Source of the DNA: Oscillospiraceae bacterium
GTDB taxonomy: Bacteria; Bacillota; Clostridia; Oscillospirales; Acutalibacteraceae
Assembly (NCBI GenBank): GCA_015066345.1
Contig: SVOQ01000018.1
Location: 1-54,328, forward strand
Direction of reading: 5' to 3'
DNA length: 54,328 nucleotides
Part shown: positions 1-8,848 of the stretch, piece by piece
Numbering within the stretch: the first letter of the stretch is position 1
Layout: every line of letters starts with the position of its first letter
Notes under the pieces: generated by a model
What the model was told of the DNA's origin: nothing
Seen by the model: only the letters and a program-made list of their open reading frames with translations
Database searches by the model: none
Program-made: the position numbers and the translations under genes

Positions 1-173
1 ATCACAAAATTCTTCGACCTTAAATGGATGTGGTTTTGAGTAATTTTGTTTGTATTTGACTGCAGATAGGCTGGCGCCTTTCAAAGGCAAATCGGACAAA
101 AGTACCGAAACCACGCCATTTAAGGCTGGTTCGGATACACTTTACCCGCTCTAGAGTAATTTATCCTTAAATT
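1..173. other. Window edge; possible end of an upstream plus-strand gene
   Basis: In frame 1 of the plus strand the first 36 bases are open (ending ...KWMWF) before a TGA at 37-39, so this may be the last residues of a gene that starts outside the window, but twelve codons cannot establish that. Bases 40-173 contain no open frame or RNA gene that I recognise. Confidence 0.2.
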
Positions 174-216
174 AAACACAATACGACAAAGGAATATTTC
201 ACCTTTGTCGTGTGTT
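174..216 (-). terminator. Terminator downstream of argG
   Basis: A 10-bp perfect stem (183-192 with 202-211) around a 9-base loop lies just past the argG stop codon, extended by a further pairing of AACAC (175-179) with GTGTT (212-216). Read on the minus strand it runs into a T-rich tail, so it fits an intrinsic terminator for argG, although the T tract is broken. Confidence 0.5.
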
Positions 217-223
217 GGTGTAA

Positions 224-1456
224 TTAGTTTTCTTCTCTCTGTTTGTCAAGAAGTGCTTTTACTTTGATTGAAAGACCAAAGAGGTTAATGAAACCTGCAG
301 AATCCTGCTGATTGTATGCACCGCCGTCATCACCGAAGGATGCAACATTTTCATCATAAAGTGAGTAGGGTGATGTGATACCAGCGTTAATGATGTTACC
401 TTTGTAAAGTTTAAGTTTAACATCACCTGTAACAGTTTCCTGAGTCTTGTCGACGAATGCCGAAAGAGCTTCACGAAGAGGTGTGAACCAAAGACCGTTG
501 TAAACAACCTCACCGAATTTCTGAGCAACTAATTTTTTGTAGTGCTGAGTATCACGGTCAAGAGTAATCATTTCAAGAAGTTCGTGAGCCTTGTAGAGGA
601 TTGCACCACCGGGAGTTTCGTAAACACCACGGCTCTTCATACCAACGAGACGGTTTTCAACGATGTCAAGAAGACCGATACCGTTTGCACCGCCAACTTC
701 GTTGAGTTTTTCAACGATTGCAAGACCGCCCATTTCTATGCCGTCAATTGCAGTGGGAACACCCTTTTCAAAGTGAAGAGTAATGTAAGTGGGAACGTCG
801 GGAGCCTGTTCGGGAGAAACGCCCATTTCAAGGAAGCCTTCTTTGTTGTAAAGAGGTTCATTTGCGGGATCCTCAAGGTCAAGACCTTCGTGTGAAAGGT
901 GCCAAACGTTTTTATCTTTTGAGTAGTTTGTTTCACGGTTAATCTTAAGAGGAATATTGTGTGCTTCCGCATAAGCGATTTCTTCCTCACGGGATTTGAT
1001 ATCCCATTCACGCCAGGGAGCGATGATTGCCATTTCGGGAGCGAATGCTTTAAGAGTTAATTCGAAACGAACCTGGTCGTTACCCTTACCTGTACAACCG
1101 TGGCAGATAGCATCTGCACCCTCTTTGATAGCAATTTCTGCAAGACCCTTTGCAATACAGGGACGAGCGTGGGATGTACCTAAAAGATACTGTTCGTACT
1201 CAGCACCTGCTTTAAGACAGGGCCAGATGTATTCTTCAACATACTCCTCTTTTAAATCAAGGATGTAAAGTTTTGAAGCGCCTGTTGCAATTGCTTTTTC
1301 TTCAAGACCGTCAAGTTCTGTACCCTGACCAACGTCACCGGAAACAGCAATAACTTCGCAATTGTTGTAATTTTCTTTAAGCCAGGGGATGATGATTGAT
1401 GTATCAAGACCGCCTGAGTATGCAAGAACTACTTTTTTGATATCTTTCTTATTCAT
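224..1456 (-). CDS. argG: Argininosuccinate synthase
   Basis: This cytosolic enzyme joins citrulline and aspartate, using ATP, to make argininosuccinate, the penultimate step of arginine synthesis. The N-terminus has the ATP pyrophosphatase loop AYSGGLDTS, followed by the family blocks [25 protein letters not shown] and YETPGGAIL. The reading frame is open 35 codons further upstream, but the start is placed at ATG 1456 because GGAGGAAAT lies just before it and the family begins at this point. The length of 410 residues is normal. It stands alone: no argH or other arginine gene is in the window. A good promoter and ArgR-like sites lie upstream, so arginine repression is likely. Confidence 0.98.
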   Translation of the reverse strand: MNKKDIKKVVLAYSGGLDTSIIIPWLKENYNNCEVIAVSGDVGQGTELDGLEEKAIATGASKLYILDLKEEYVEEYIWPCLKAGAEYEQYLLGTSHARPCIAKGLAEIAIKEGADAICHGCTGKGNDQVRFELTLKAFAPEMAIIAPWREWDIKSREEEIAYAEAHNIPLKINRETNYSKDKNVWHLSHEGLDLEDPANEPLYNKEGFLEMGVSPEQAPDVPTYITLHFEKGVPTAIDGIEMGGLAIVEKLNEVGGANGIGLLDIVENRLVGMKSRGVYETPGGAILYKAHELLEMITLDRDTQHYKKLVAQKFGEVVYNGLWFTPLREALSAFVDKTQETVTGDVKLKLYKGNIINAGITSPYSLYDENVASFGDDGGAYNQQDSAGFINLFGLSIKVKALLDKQREEN

Positions 1457-1474
1457 TTTTATTTCCTCCAAAAC

Positions 1475-1548
1475 CAAGGTGTATTCACCTTGTGCAAAAA
1501 TATTCATTCGATATGCATAGTTATACACCTTTATGCAAAAAAAGTCAA
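1475..1548 (-). promoter_or_regulatory. argG promoter, ArgR-like boxes and leader hairpin
   Basis: On the minus strand TTGACT (1548-1543), a 17-base spacer and TATAAC (1525-1520) form a sigma-A promoter. TGCATA/TGAAT elements occur in and just after it, including TGAATATTTTTGCA, which resembles the ArgR/AhrC ARG-box core (TGAATWWWWATTCA). A perfect 7-bp inverted repeat, CAAGGTG-TATT-CACCTTG (1475-1492), sits in the leader a few bases before the ribosome binding site. The promoter is seen directly; ArgR binding is inferred. Confidence 0.55.
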
Positions 1549-1744
1549 CACTTTTACTCAAATATTTTTAATAACCGATTTTCTCGACCATTTGTAGCAA
1601 AACCCAATAAAATCGGTGATTTTTTTGGTTATTTTTGCAACAATAACTAACAGCATACCAATTTTTAACTTTAACAACCCTGCAAATATTTATGCATTAT
1701 AATTGTATATATGCAATTTTTATGCATATTTTGTGTATAAAAAA
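1549..1744. promoter_or_regulatory. AT-rich region with more ATGCA motifs upstream of argG
   Basis: No gene is visible. Three further ATGCA-type elements are clustered between about 1690 and 1730, two forming TGCAATTTTTATGCA. Together with those in the argG promoter they could be distal ArgR operators, since hexameric ArgR often uses spaced sites. An inverted repeat (CCGATTTT near 1574 with AAAATCGG near 1609) also lies here; its role is unknown. Confidence 0.3.
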
Positions 1745-1770
1745 TACCGCAGTGCATTAACACTGCGGTA
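1745..1770 (-). terminator. Terminator after the metallophosphoesterase gene
   Basis: A perfect 10-bp stem (TACCGCAGTG, 1745-1754, with 1761-1770) closes a 6-base loop, and on the minus strand it is followed by a T-rich run. It lies 16 bases past the stop codon of the gene at 1786-2964. Confidence 0.85.
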
Positions 1771-1785
1771 AAATAATATCAAAAA

Positions 1786-2964
1786 TTACTGTACAACTTC
1801 GAAACTACCGAGCATTGAACGGAAGAATCTCATAAAGATAGCGAAGATTTTTTCAAAGTAGTATGAGAAAGTATAGTCAAACTCACTTCTGTCGTTACCG
1901 AGACCTGAATTATCATCAAGTGCAAGTTCGTTTGCTGTAAGGTTATATGTTGAATATTCCCAAGGATTTTCCTCGTTGATTTCGATAACACGAGCACCCT
2001 GAATCATACCCTGATAGTATGAAGAGTATGTGCAACCGGGAGTCATAATAAGGTCAATACCGTTACAATCTACAACAAAGTTATTAACGTGGTCGTGACC
2101 AACAACGAGACCGAGAACATCTCCGCCTTCTACCAAAGCATCCCACTGACCGTCGTTACCGTAGCTGGGGCAGCTCTTTTCGAAAAGATAGCCGTCATAC
2201 TTTGTAACATCGGGGATGAATGTTTTACTTGTACCGTCCTGGAAGTTAATAGTAAGGTCGCCCATATTAACAGATGACTGAGTGAAAATCATCTCTGTGG
2301 GTTCCTGAGGAATAATGTGCTGGAAAGCAATTGAGGGAACGAGTTCGCCACCGTTTTCTTCGGTCATTGCGTCACGTGTAGTTTTATACCATTCAATCTG
2401 GTCTTCACGAACCCAGTCATAGCCGAGCCATTCGCCCTTTGAATTGTACACATAGTCACCACAGTCAAACATCCAGAAATTGAATGCGATTTTAGAACCG
2501 TCACTTGAAAGAACGGGAAGGTTGTGAGTACCTGCACCGTGGAGTGAGGGATCTGCATCATAAACGAGACAATTCTCGTAAGAAGCATATCTTTCGATAA
2601 TTTCATCCCTTGTAAGACCGCCTGAGCTTTCTTCGTCGTGGTTACCGAGAACTGCAGTATAAGGAACGCCTGTTCTATCGAGAGCACCGAAAATCTCATC
2701 GTATGCTTCTACTTCTTCAGTGTTGATATTATCACCACAAAGAACAATCAAATCAGGTTGAGCAAAGTCAACGGATTCATAAATAAATGTAATCATATCG
2801 TCAGGTATGGGATAATCCGTCTGAATATCCGCAAGAACCATAACTTTGAAGTTACCGTTCTCATCAAACTGAAGAACTGCTTCTTCTTTGAAACCTGCAA
2901 ATGAAACACTTGCAACAGAAAATACCATTACAACTGCAAGTAAGATTGCTAAAATCTTTTTCAT
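1786..2964 (-). CDS. Secreted calcineurin-like metallophosphoesterase
   Basis: A 392-residue exported phosphoesterase. Residues 1-23 are a clear Sec signal peptide ending SVSFA. The metallophosphoesterase blocks follow in order: LADIQ (about 44-48), LCGDN, LGNHDEE, FQHI and GHDHVNN, which supply the two-metal site. The first block reads D-x-Q where most members have D-x-H, so one metal ligand is altered. The last ~25 residues are hydrophobic and aromatic-rich, a tail that might associate with the surface. The substrate is unknown; a phosphomonoester or diester outside the cell is the family expectation. It is monocistronic, with its own promoter inside the 3' end of murD and its own terminator. 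Confidence 0.85.
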   Translation of the reverse strand: MKKILAILLAVVMVFSVASVSFAGFKEEAVLQFDENGNFKVMVLADIQTDYPIPDDMITFIYESVDFAQPDLIVLCGDNINTEEVEAYDEIFGALDRTGVPYTAVLGNHDEESSGGLTRDEIIERYASYENCLVYDADPSLHGAGTHNLPVLSSDGSKIAFNFWMFDCGDYVYNSKGEWLGYDWVREDQIEWYKTTRDAMTEENGGELVPSIAFQHIIPQEPTEMIFTQSSVNMGDLTINFQDGTSKTFIPDVTKYDGYLFEKSCPSYGNDGQWDALVEGGDVLGLVVGHDHVNNFVVDCNGIDLIMTPGCTYSSYYQGMIQGARVIEINEENPWEYSTYNLTANELALDDNSGLGNDRSEFDYTFSYYFEKIFAIFMRFFRSMLGSFEVVQ

Positions 2965-3001
2965 AACTATTTCTCCTTAGAAATATTTTTTGTTAACTAA
3001 T

Positions 3002-3030
3002 ATTATACAACTATGACTTTATTTTGTCAA
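3002..3030 (-). promoter_or_regulatory. Consensus sigma-A promoter inside the end of murD
   Basis: On the minus strand TTGACA (3030-3025), a 17-base spacer and TATAAT (3007-3002) match the consensus perfectly. The -35 box lies inside the last codons of murD, so the metallophosphoesterase gene is probably transcribed independently of murD. Confidence 0.8.
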
Positions 3031-4344
3031 ATCTAAAACAAGTTTTTTGAAATGTCTTCCTTTTTCTTCAAAGTTTTTATAATAATTATAACTTGCCGCC
3101 GCAGGAGAAAATAAACAAGATTTACCTTTTTCGGTAAATTCATCCGCTTTTTTTACCGCATCCTCCATATCGGTAGCACAAATCATATTTTTATTGCAAC
3201 CGCGTTTCTTTAATTCCTCAATTATCGTATGACCTGTTTCAGGTAAGCCAATAAGGTTATTAACACCGTTTTTCTCAAGGAAATCAATAAAATCCTTGTA
3301 GTCTATACCTCTGTCAAGACCGCCGAAAATATGCGTATCCACATTACCGATAGCCTTTACCGCACCCATAACCGCTGTGGGAATTGTTGCGATACTGTCG
3401 TTATAGTAGGAAACTCCGTTTATTACACCCATATATTCCATACGGTGTTCAATTCCGCCGAAATTCTCTACTGCGTGTCTTACCGCATCATCACTCACAC
3501 CGAAAATCCTTGCGACCGCAAGGGCGTAGGCGATATCCTGTCGGTTGTGTTCACCTTTAAGATGCTCGGTGGAATTCCACAATTCGTTTACAAAAGCATC
3601 TTCCGAAGCACCCGTAAAAGTCACGGGTACACCCTGCCCTTTTAAAACCTTGCTCCAGTCCACAACACCCTCAAGATTTTGTTCAGGGTTATAGATAAGG
3701 AAATCGTCCTTTTTCTGATGTAAGGCGATGTTCAGTTTAGCACCAACATAACCATCAAAGCCCGTTTTATAATGGTCAAGATGCTCCTCATAAATATTTA
3801 CAATAACTGCAACGTGGGGTGAAGATGTAGTAAACTCAAGTTGGTGTGATGACATTTCGATAACCGCTACAAGGTCATTACCCTCATCCGCTTTTTCAAA
3901 AACAGGTACACCTATATTACCTATAAGGCAGGTGTTAACTCCACCCGCTTTAAGCATTTCGTAAATAAGAGTGGATGTGGTGGTTTTCCCCTTTGAACCC
4001 GTAATACCCACAACCGTAGGTTCACAAAACCTTAAAAACATATCGGTCTGACAAGTAATTTCGGTGGTTTCGGGGTACATATCATCCTCAAGAAATGCGA
4101 TACCGGGACTTTTGAAAACTATATCAAAATCCCCAAGGCAATCAAGATAATTTTCACCGTAAATTATATTAATATTTTCATCCTCAATATGGGGTTTGTT
4201 TCTGTCCCCTATTGTTAACATCTTTTCGGGAAGATGCTTTCTCAAGTAATTGTAGGTGGACTTACCCTCTCTGCCGAAGCCGAGAATGAGAATTTTTTTA
4301 TCCTTTACATAATCAATTATTCCGCACACAGTAATCATCTCCAT
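3019..4344 (-). CDS. murD: UDP-N-acetylmuramoylalanine--D-glutamate ligase
   Basis: MurD adds D-glutamate to UDP-MurNAc-L-Ala in the cytosol, using ATP, during peptidoglycan precursor synthesis. The N-terminal Rossmann region has ILGFGREGKST, the central domain has the ATP loop GITGSKGKTTT (about 113-123), and further blocks are EMSSHQLE, NIYEEHLDHY and GEHNRQDIAYA. At 441 residues the length is typical. The start could be ATG 4344 or ATG 4338; neither has a strong ribosome binding site. It is divergent from smsCB and is not in a dcw cluster here, which is unusual but seen in some Clostridia. Confidence 0.95.
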   Translation of the reverse strand: MEMITVCGIIDYVKDKKILILGFGREGKSTYNYLRKHLPEKMLTIGDRNKPHIEDENINIIYGENYLDCLGDFDIVFKSPGIAFLEDDMYPETTEITCQTDMFLRFCEPTVVGITGSKGKTTTSTLIYEMLKAGGVNTCLIGNIGVPVFEKADEGNDLVAVIEMSSHQLEFTTSSPHVAVIVNIYEEHLDHYKTGFDGYVGAKLNIALHQKKDDFLIYNPEQNLEGVVDWSKVLKGQGVPVTFTGASEDAFVNELWNSTEHLKGEHNRQDIAYALAVARIFGVSDDAVRHAVENFGGIEHRMEYMGVINGVSYYNDSIATIPTAVMGAVKAIGNVDTHIFGGLDRGIDYKDFIDFLEKNGVNNLIGLPETGHTIIEELKKRGCNKNMICATDMEDAVKKADEFTEKGKSCLFSPAAASYNYYKNFEEKGRHFKKLVLDLTK

Positions 4345-4367
4345 AGCGGTCGTTATTTTTCTTTAAT

Positions 4368-4442
4368 ATCATATCATAAATCAATTACTATAACAAGGAT
4401 TTTTGAAAAACACTTGAATAAATGCACTTATTTGTATATAAT
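4368..4442. promoter_or_regulatory. Divergent promoters of murD and smsCB
   Basis: Minus strand: TTGTTA (4396-4391), 17 bases, TATGAT (4373-4368) for murD. Plus strand: TTGAAT (4414-4419), 17 bases, TATAAT (4437-4442) for the smsC operon. Just after the latter, AACTATATAGTAGTT (about 4454-4468) is an imperfect inverted repeat near the expected transcription start; an Fe-S-sensing regulator such as an Rrf2 protein could bind it, but that is speculation. Confidence 0.6.
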
Positions 4443-4493
4443 CTAAAATTGAACAACTATATAGTAGTTAAATATATAATACCGGAGAAATTT

Positions 4494-5210
4494 ATGCTTG
4501 AACTAAAAAATATTTCTTTTAACGTTGCCGACGAAAAAGGCGAAAAAGATATTATTACCGATGTTTCACTTACAGTTGAAGACGGTAAATTTCTTGTAAT
4601 AACAGGACCAAATGGCGGTGGTAAATCAACCCTCGCGAAGCTCATTATGGGTATCGAAAAACCCACAGGCGGTCAGATTATATGGAATGGCGTGGATATT
4701 ACAAATATGTCCATTACGGAACGTGCTAAATTAGGCATAGGCTACGCCTTTCAGCACCCTCCCCGTTTTAAAGGACTTTCCGTGCGTGACCTTTTGAGTC
4801 TTGCCCACGGTAGTGACCTTCCCGAGGATCAGTGTTGTGCTTATTTAACACAGGTTGGTCTTTGCTCAAAGGACTATCTTAACCGTCAGGTGGATTCATC
4901 ACTCTCAGGCGGTGAAATAAAGAGAATTGAAATCGCAACCCTTATGGCAAGAAACCTTGAACTGGCAATTTACGACGAGCCTGAAGCGGGTATTGACCTT
5001 TGGAGTTTCAATATGCTCGTTGAGAGTTTCAAGGCAATTACAAAAACCCGTAAGGAAAGTATGGTAATAATTTCTCATCAGGAAAGAATTATGAAAATTG
5101 CCGACGAAATAGCCATTATTGCCAACGGAGTAGTAAAAAAGAAAGGTCCGGCGGAGGAAGTTTTCCCCGAACTTATGGCAGAATTTGACAACACTTGCTC
5201 ATTCAGATAA
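4494..5210 (+). CDS. smsC: SufC-like Fe-S assembly ATPase of a minimal SMS system
   Basis: A cytosolic ABC-type ATPase that powers Fe-S cluster assembly on its SufB-like partner. It shows Walker A GPNGGGKST (about 38-46), the signature LSGGE (about 137) and Walker B LAIYDEPEAGID, and it has no membrane domain, as in SufC. The frame is open for 24 codons upstream, but GGAG at 4484-4487 fixes the start at ATG 4494, giving 238 residues. The next gene is a single SufB/D-like scaffold. There is no sufS, sufU or separate sufD nearby, the layout known as SMS (SUF-like minimal system), homologous to Methanocaldococcus MJ0035/MJ0034. Confidence 0.9.
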   Translation: MLELKNISFNVADEKGEKDIITDVSLTVEDGKFLVITGPNGGGKSTLAKLIMGIEKPTGGQIIWNGVDITNMSITERAKLGIGYAFQHPPRFKGLSVRDLLSLAHGSDLPEDQCCAYLTQVGLCSKDYLNRQVDSSLSGGEIKRIEIATLMARNLELAIYDEPEAGIDLWSFNMLVESFKAITKTRKESMVIISHQERIMKIADEIAIIANGVVKKKGPAEEVFPELMAEFDNTCSFR

Positions 5211-5224
5211 AGGAAACAATATTT

Positions 5225-6142
5225 ATGAATAATACAGAACTTCATATGCTTGAGGCGGTTGCCGACCTTCACAGCGTTCCTCAGGGTGCATATAACATCA
5301 GAAAAAATGGTGAAGGTGCAGGTAGACAATCTACTGCAAATATCATTATAGAACCTAAAAAGGACAAGCCCGGTATTGACATCATAGTTAAACCCGGTAC
5401 TAAAAATGAAAGTGTTCATATCCCCGTTATCATCACCCAGTCGGGTGTTGAGGACTTGGTTTACAATGACTTTTTCATCGGTGATGACGCGGATGTGCTT
5501 ATAGTTGCGGGTTGCGGTATTCACAACTCAGGCGATACCAAAAGCGAACACGACGGCATTCACCGTTTCCATATAGGTAAAAACGCACGTATCAAATATG
5601 TTGAAAAGCATTACGGTGAGGGCGAAGGCACGGGCGAAAGAATCCTTAACCCCGTAACAGAAATATTTATGGACGAAAATTCATACTGTGAAATGGAATC
5701 CGTACAAATCCGTGGCGTTGACTCAACTAAGAGGGATACTACCGCAAAACTCGAAAAGGGTGCAAGACTTGTTATCCTTGAAAAACTTATGACCCACGGT
5801 AATCAGGTAGCTCATTCGGATATGGTAATTGAACTTAACGGTGACGGTGCATCATCACAGATTATCTCCCGTTCCGTTGCTAAGGATAATTCGGAGCAGG
5901 TCTTCTATCCCCGTGCAGTGGGTAACGCACCTTGCAAAGCCCACGTACAGTGCGACTCCATTATTATGGACAACGCAAAAATCCGTTCAATTCCCGAAAT
6001 TGCCGCAAATCATTGGGATGCTAACATCATCCACGAAGCGGCTATCGGAAGAATCAACAACGACCAGTTATTGAAACTTCAGACAATGGGTAAAACAGAA
6101 CAGGAAGCAGAAGAAATCATCATTAACTGTTTCCTTAAATAA
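5225..6142 (+). CDS. smsB: SufB/SufD-like scaffold of a minimal SMS Fe-S assembly system
   Basis: Scaffold partner of the preceding ATPase, expected to form an SmsC2B2 complex that builds Fe-S clusters in the cytosol. The C-terminal beta-helix region has the SufB/D blocks APCKAHVQCDS, IRSIPEI and HEAAIGRINNDQL, with a conserved His and Cys residues typical of SufB-type scaffolds. At 305 residues it is much shorter than SufB of the full SUF operon (~470), as expected for SmsB. The start is ATG 5225, after AAGGA; it lies 14 bases past smsC. No dedicated cysteine desulfurase is adjacent, so sulfur probably comes from elsewhere. Confidence 0.88.
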   Translation: MNNTELHMLEAVADLHSVPQGAYNIRKNGEGAGRQSTANIIIEPKKDKPGIDIIVKPGTKNESVHIPVIITQSGVEDLVYNDFFIGDDADVLIVAGCGIHNSGDTKSEHDGIHRFHIGKNARIKYVEKHYGEGEGTGERILNPVTEIFMDENSYCEMESVQIRGVDSTKRDTTAKLEKGARLVILEKLMTHGNQVAHSDMVIELNGDGASSQIISRSVAKDNSEQVFYPRAVGNAPCKAHVQCDSIIMDNAKIRSIPEIAANHWDANIIHEAAIGRINNDQLLKLQTMGKTEQEAEEIIINCFLK

Positions 6143-6156
6143 TAGGAGTGATTTTT

Positions 6157-7623
6157 TTGAATAAAAGAGTTCTTGCATTTGACTTTGGTGCCTCAAGCGG
6201 CAGAGCAATTGTAGGTGTATTTGACGGCGAAAAAATTGAACTTCGCGAAGTACACCGTTTTTCAAATGACCCTGTTAAAATCAACGGCACTTTTTACTGG
6301 GATGTGCAACGTTTATTCTTTGAAATAAAGCAAGGTATTCTCAAAGCCAAGGAAGATGGTGGTTTCGACTCCATCGGTATTGATACATGGGGCGTTGACT
6401 TCGGTCTTTTGAGAAAAGACGGCACACTTGTGGAAAACCCCGTTCACTATCGTGACGCACGTAACGACGGTATGGTTGAGTTCGCCAAAAAATATATGTC
6501 CCAAGAGGAAATGTACGATATTACGGGCATTCAGTTTATGGATTTCAACACCATATTCCAACTTCTTTCGTTGAAAGAGAATCGCCCTTACATTTTAGAG
6601 GAAGCGGATAAACTTCTCTTTATGCCCGACCTTCTTTCATATATGCTTTCGGGCGTAAAATCAACAGAATATTCAATTGCGACCACCTCTCAGATGGTTG
6701 ACCTTAAAACACGTGACTGGTCCGACAAAATTCTTGATACTTTCGGCATCAAAAAAGACCTTCTTACAGATATTGTTCCAACGGGTGCAGTTATAGGTCA
6801 GTTAACCGACGATATATGCGAAGAATTAGGTGTTCCCAAAGCGGATATTATCAGTGTCGCTTCCCACGATACTCAGAGTGCAATTACTGCCACACCTTGC
6901 GAATACGAGGATTTCGCTTTCATCAGTTGCGGAACCTGGTCGCTTTTCGGCACAGAAGTTAAAGAACCCATTATAAATAACGCCTCAAAGAAACTTAATG
7001 TTACTAACGAGGGCGGTTACGATTATACTATCGCGTTCCTTAAAAACATCTGCGGACTCTGGCTTATTCAGGAGAGCCGTCGTCAATGGATTCGCGAGGG
7101 TAAAGAATATTCTTATGCCGAACTTGAAAAAATGGCTTTGGAATGCGAACCCTTCAAATGCTTTATTGACCCCGATGCTCCCGAATTTGCTCCCATGGGT
7201 AATATACCCAAACGAGTTCAGGAATACTGCGAAAAGACAAATCAATATGTTCCTCAGACCGTGGGTGAAATTATGCGTTGCATCTACGAAAGCCTTGCAA
7301 TGAAATACCGTTACACCTTTGACGGTATTATGGATTGTACCGAAAAAGAGTATGACCGTATTCACGTTATGGGTGGCGGAACTAAGGATAAACTTTTATT
7401 GGATATGACCGCTAAGAGTTGTAATGTAAACGTTTACGGCGGACCCATTGAAGCAACCGCTTTAGGTAATATTGCAGTTCAGCTTATGTCAAGCGGTGCA
7501 ATAAGTGATATTAAACAGGCTCGTAAAATCATTGCTCAGGGTGAGAATCTTAAACTCTATACCCCCGATAACCGCGATGGTTGGGAAGAAGCCTTTAAAG
7601 TATTTAAAGATATTATCGAATAA
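6157..7623 (+). CDS. rhaB: Rhamnulokinase
   Basis: An FGGY-family kinase that phosphorylates L-rhamnulose in rhamnose catabolism. The N-terminal block LAFDFGASSGRAIVG, the segment SVASHDTQSAITATP and the C-terminal MGGGTKDKLL are typical of RhaB. A GTG at 6148 overlaps the ribosome binding site AGGAG (6144-6148), so TTG 6157, eight bases after it, is the better start, giving 488 residues. No rhaA or rhaD is nearby, but a GH78 rhamnosidase lies at 26-28 kb, which supports rhamnoside use. Its position directly behind the Fe-S genes is probably operon crowding rather than a functional link. Confidence 0.9.
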   Translation: MNKRVLAFDFGASSGRAIVGVFDGEKIELREVHRFSNDPVKINGTFYWDVQRLFFEIKQGILKAKEDGGFDSIGIDTWGVDFGLLRKDGTLVENPVHYRDARNDGMVEFAKKYMSQEEMYDITGIQFMDFNTIFQLLSLKENRPYILEEADKLLFMPDLLSYMLSGVKSTEYSIATTSQMVDLKTRDWSDKILDTFGIKKDLLTDIVPTGAVIGQLTDDICEELGVPKADIISVASHDTQSAITATPCEYEDFAFISCGTWSLFGTEVKEPIINNASKKLNVTNEGGYDYTIAFLKNICGLWLIQESRRQWIREGKEYSYAELEKMALECEPFKCFIDPDAPEFAPMGNIPKRVQEYCEKTNQYVPQTVGEIMRCIYESLAMKYRYTFDGIMDCTEKEYDRIHVMGGGTKDKLLLDMTAKSCNVNVYGGPIEATALGNIAVQLMSSGAISDIKQARKIIAQGENLKLYTPDNRDGWEEAFKVFKDIIE

Positions 7624-7625
7624 CT

Positions 7626-8840
7626 ATGACTACTTTACCTAAACTTGATGATACCAACATCAATTATTGTTTCGAAACTGCCGAAAACATACTTCAGAAT
7701 TCCCCTGATTTAAAAGCAGGGTCAGAATCCGAAAAAAATGCCCGTCACATTTTACTGTACGAGCTGATGAAGTATTGCGACGAAACAAACGAGCAAAGTT
7801 TTAATGCATATCCCGGTGCAGGGTCTTTGATACACAAAATACTGTGCGTCGGGCTTATCGTTTGCGTTATTCTTTTCTCTGTTTGTGTGGGTACAGGCTA
7901 TGTTTTCCCCGTTGCCATTTCGCTTTTTATGAACATTGTTATGTTCTGTGTATTTTCATACAAATTCATTTTTGACGGCACTATTTTAGACCGTATAAGA
8001 CCTAAAAAACCCTCGGGCAATATTATCGGCAAAAGATATTGCGACGGTAATACTGAGCTTCGTGTTGTGCTTACGGCACACCTTGACTCACCAAAAACCA
8101 TACGCAATCTTCTTTTCGGTAGCCGTTGGCCGCTTATACTGAGTATTTGCTCAATAATCGGAAATACAGTTTTATTCTGCAGTCAACTTGCATTTCTTTT
8201 TGCGGGTGCTCCCGCAAACGCAGATGCTTTTGAATTTTTAAGAAGTGTCTGCCTTATGTTTATTCCTTTTTACATTCTTGCATTCTTCCTCATCAGTTAC
8301 AAAAAGACCGCCTCGGGAGTCAGTTCAAGTATCATTCCATCGGCTCTTCTTGTAAGTATTATGAAACAATTTTCCGAAGAGAGTTTCCGTTTCAGAAAAA
8401 CTGAAGTTTGTTGCTTACTTACGGGTGCCGAGTATTCTTCAAGAGCCGGTTCCTATGCTTTCGCTAAAAAATACAGACGCCTTTTTTCGGATGTGCGTAC
8501 CATTTTCATTCCTTTAGAGGAAATTACAACCTCCGAAAAACTCGCGGTATTTTTTAAAGACGGTAGCGGTTCCAAAGGCTCTGCGGAAGTGGCTTCCGTT
8601 ATTGCTCAGGCGGCAGAGAATCTTGATTTGAATTTAAGCAAAGAAAGTTCCCTATTAGGAACTGCCTCTTTCACACCATTTTCTAACCAACATTTTCGTG
8701 CTTGTTCTTTGGGTACTTCCAAAAAACATATATCAAAGAGTGTTTCTCCCACTACCGACAGAATTACATCCGTACCACGAAAAACCGTGAGTGATGTGGG
8801 AGCACTCATTATAGAAACATTAAATTATTTTGACAGTTGA
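7626..8840 (+). CDS. Membrane protein with a degenerate M28-type peptidase domain
   Basis: A 404-residue protein with about four membrane segments (roughly 68-115 and 168-225) interleaved with a domain resembling M28 aminopeptidases. VVLTAHLDS (His152, Asp154) matches the first M28 metal motif, TGAEYSSRAGS matches the G-E-E-x-G-L-x-G-S block, and TTDRI matches the late T-x-D-x-x block. The bridging aspartate motif D-D-N-x-S-G reads KKTASG here, so the acidic metal ligand is missing, and only one glutamate of the pair is visible. It may be a non-catalytic relative. It starts two bases after rhaB with no clear ribosome binding site, so translational coupling is likely. Confidence 0.55.
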   Translation: MTTLPKLDDTNINYCFETAENILQNSPDLKAGSESEKNARHILLYELMKYCDETNEQSFNAYPGAGSLIHKILCVGLIVCVILFSVCVGTGYVFPVAISLFMNIVMFCVFSYKFIFDGTILDRIRPKKPSGNIIGKRYCDGNTELRVVLTAHLDSPKTIRNLLFGSRWPLILSICSIIGNTVLFCSQLAFLFAGAPANADAFEFLRSVCLMFIPFYILAFFLISYKKTASGVSSSIIPSALLVSIMKQFSEESFRFRKTEVCCLLTGAEYSSRAGSYAFAKKYRRLFSDVRTIFIPLEEITTSEKLAVFFKDGSGSKGSAEVASVIAQAAENLDLNLSKESSLLGTASFTPFSNQHFRACSLGTSKKHISKSVSPTTDRITSVPRKTVSDVGALIIETLNYFDS

Positions 8841-8848
8841 GGTGCACT

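Noticed and set aside
1457-1744. T-box or other riboswitch upstream of argG
   Set aside because: The expected T-box (TGG-N-ACC bulge) and stem I features are not present; the leader is too short from the promoter.
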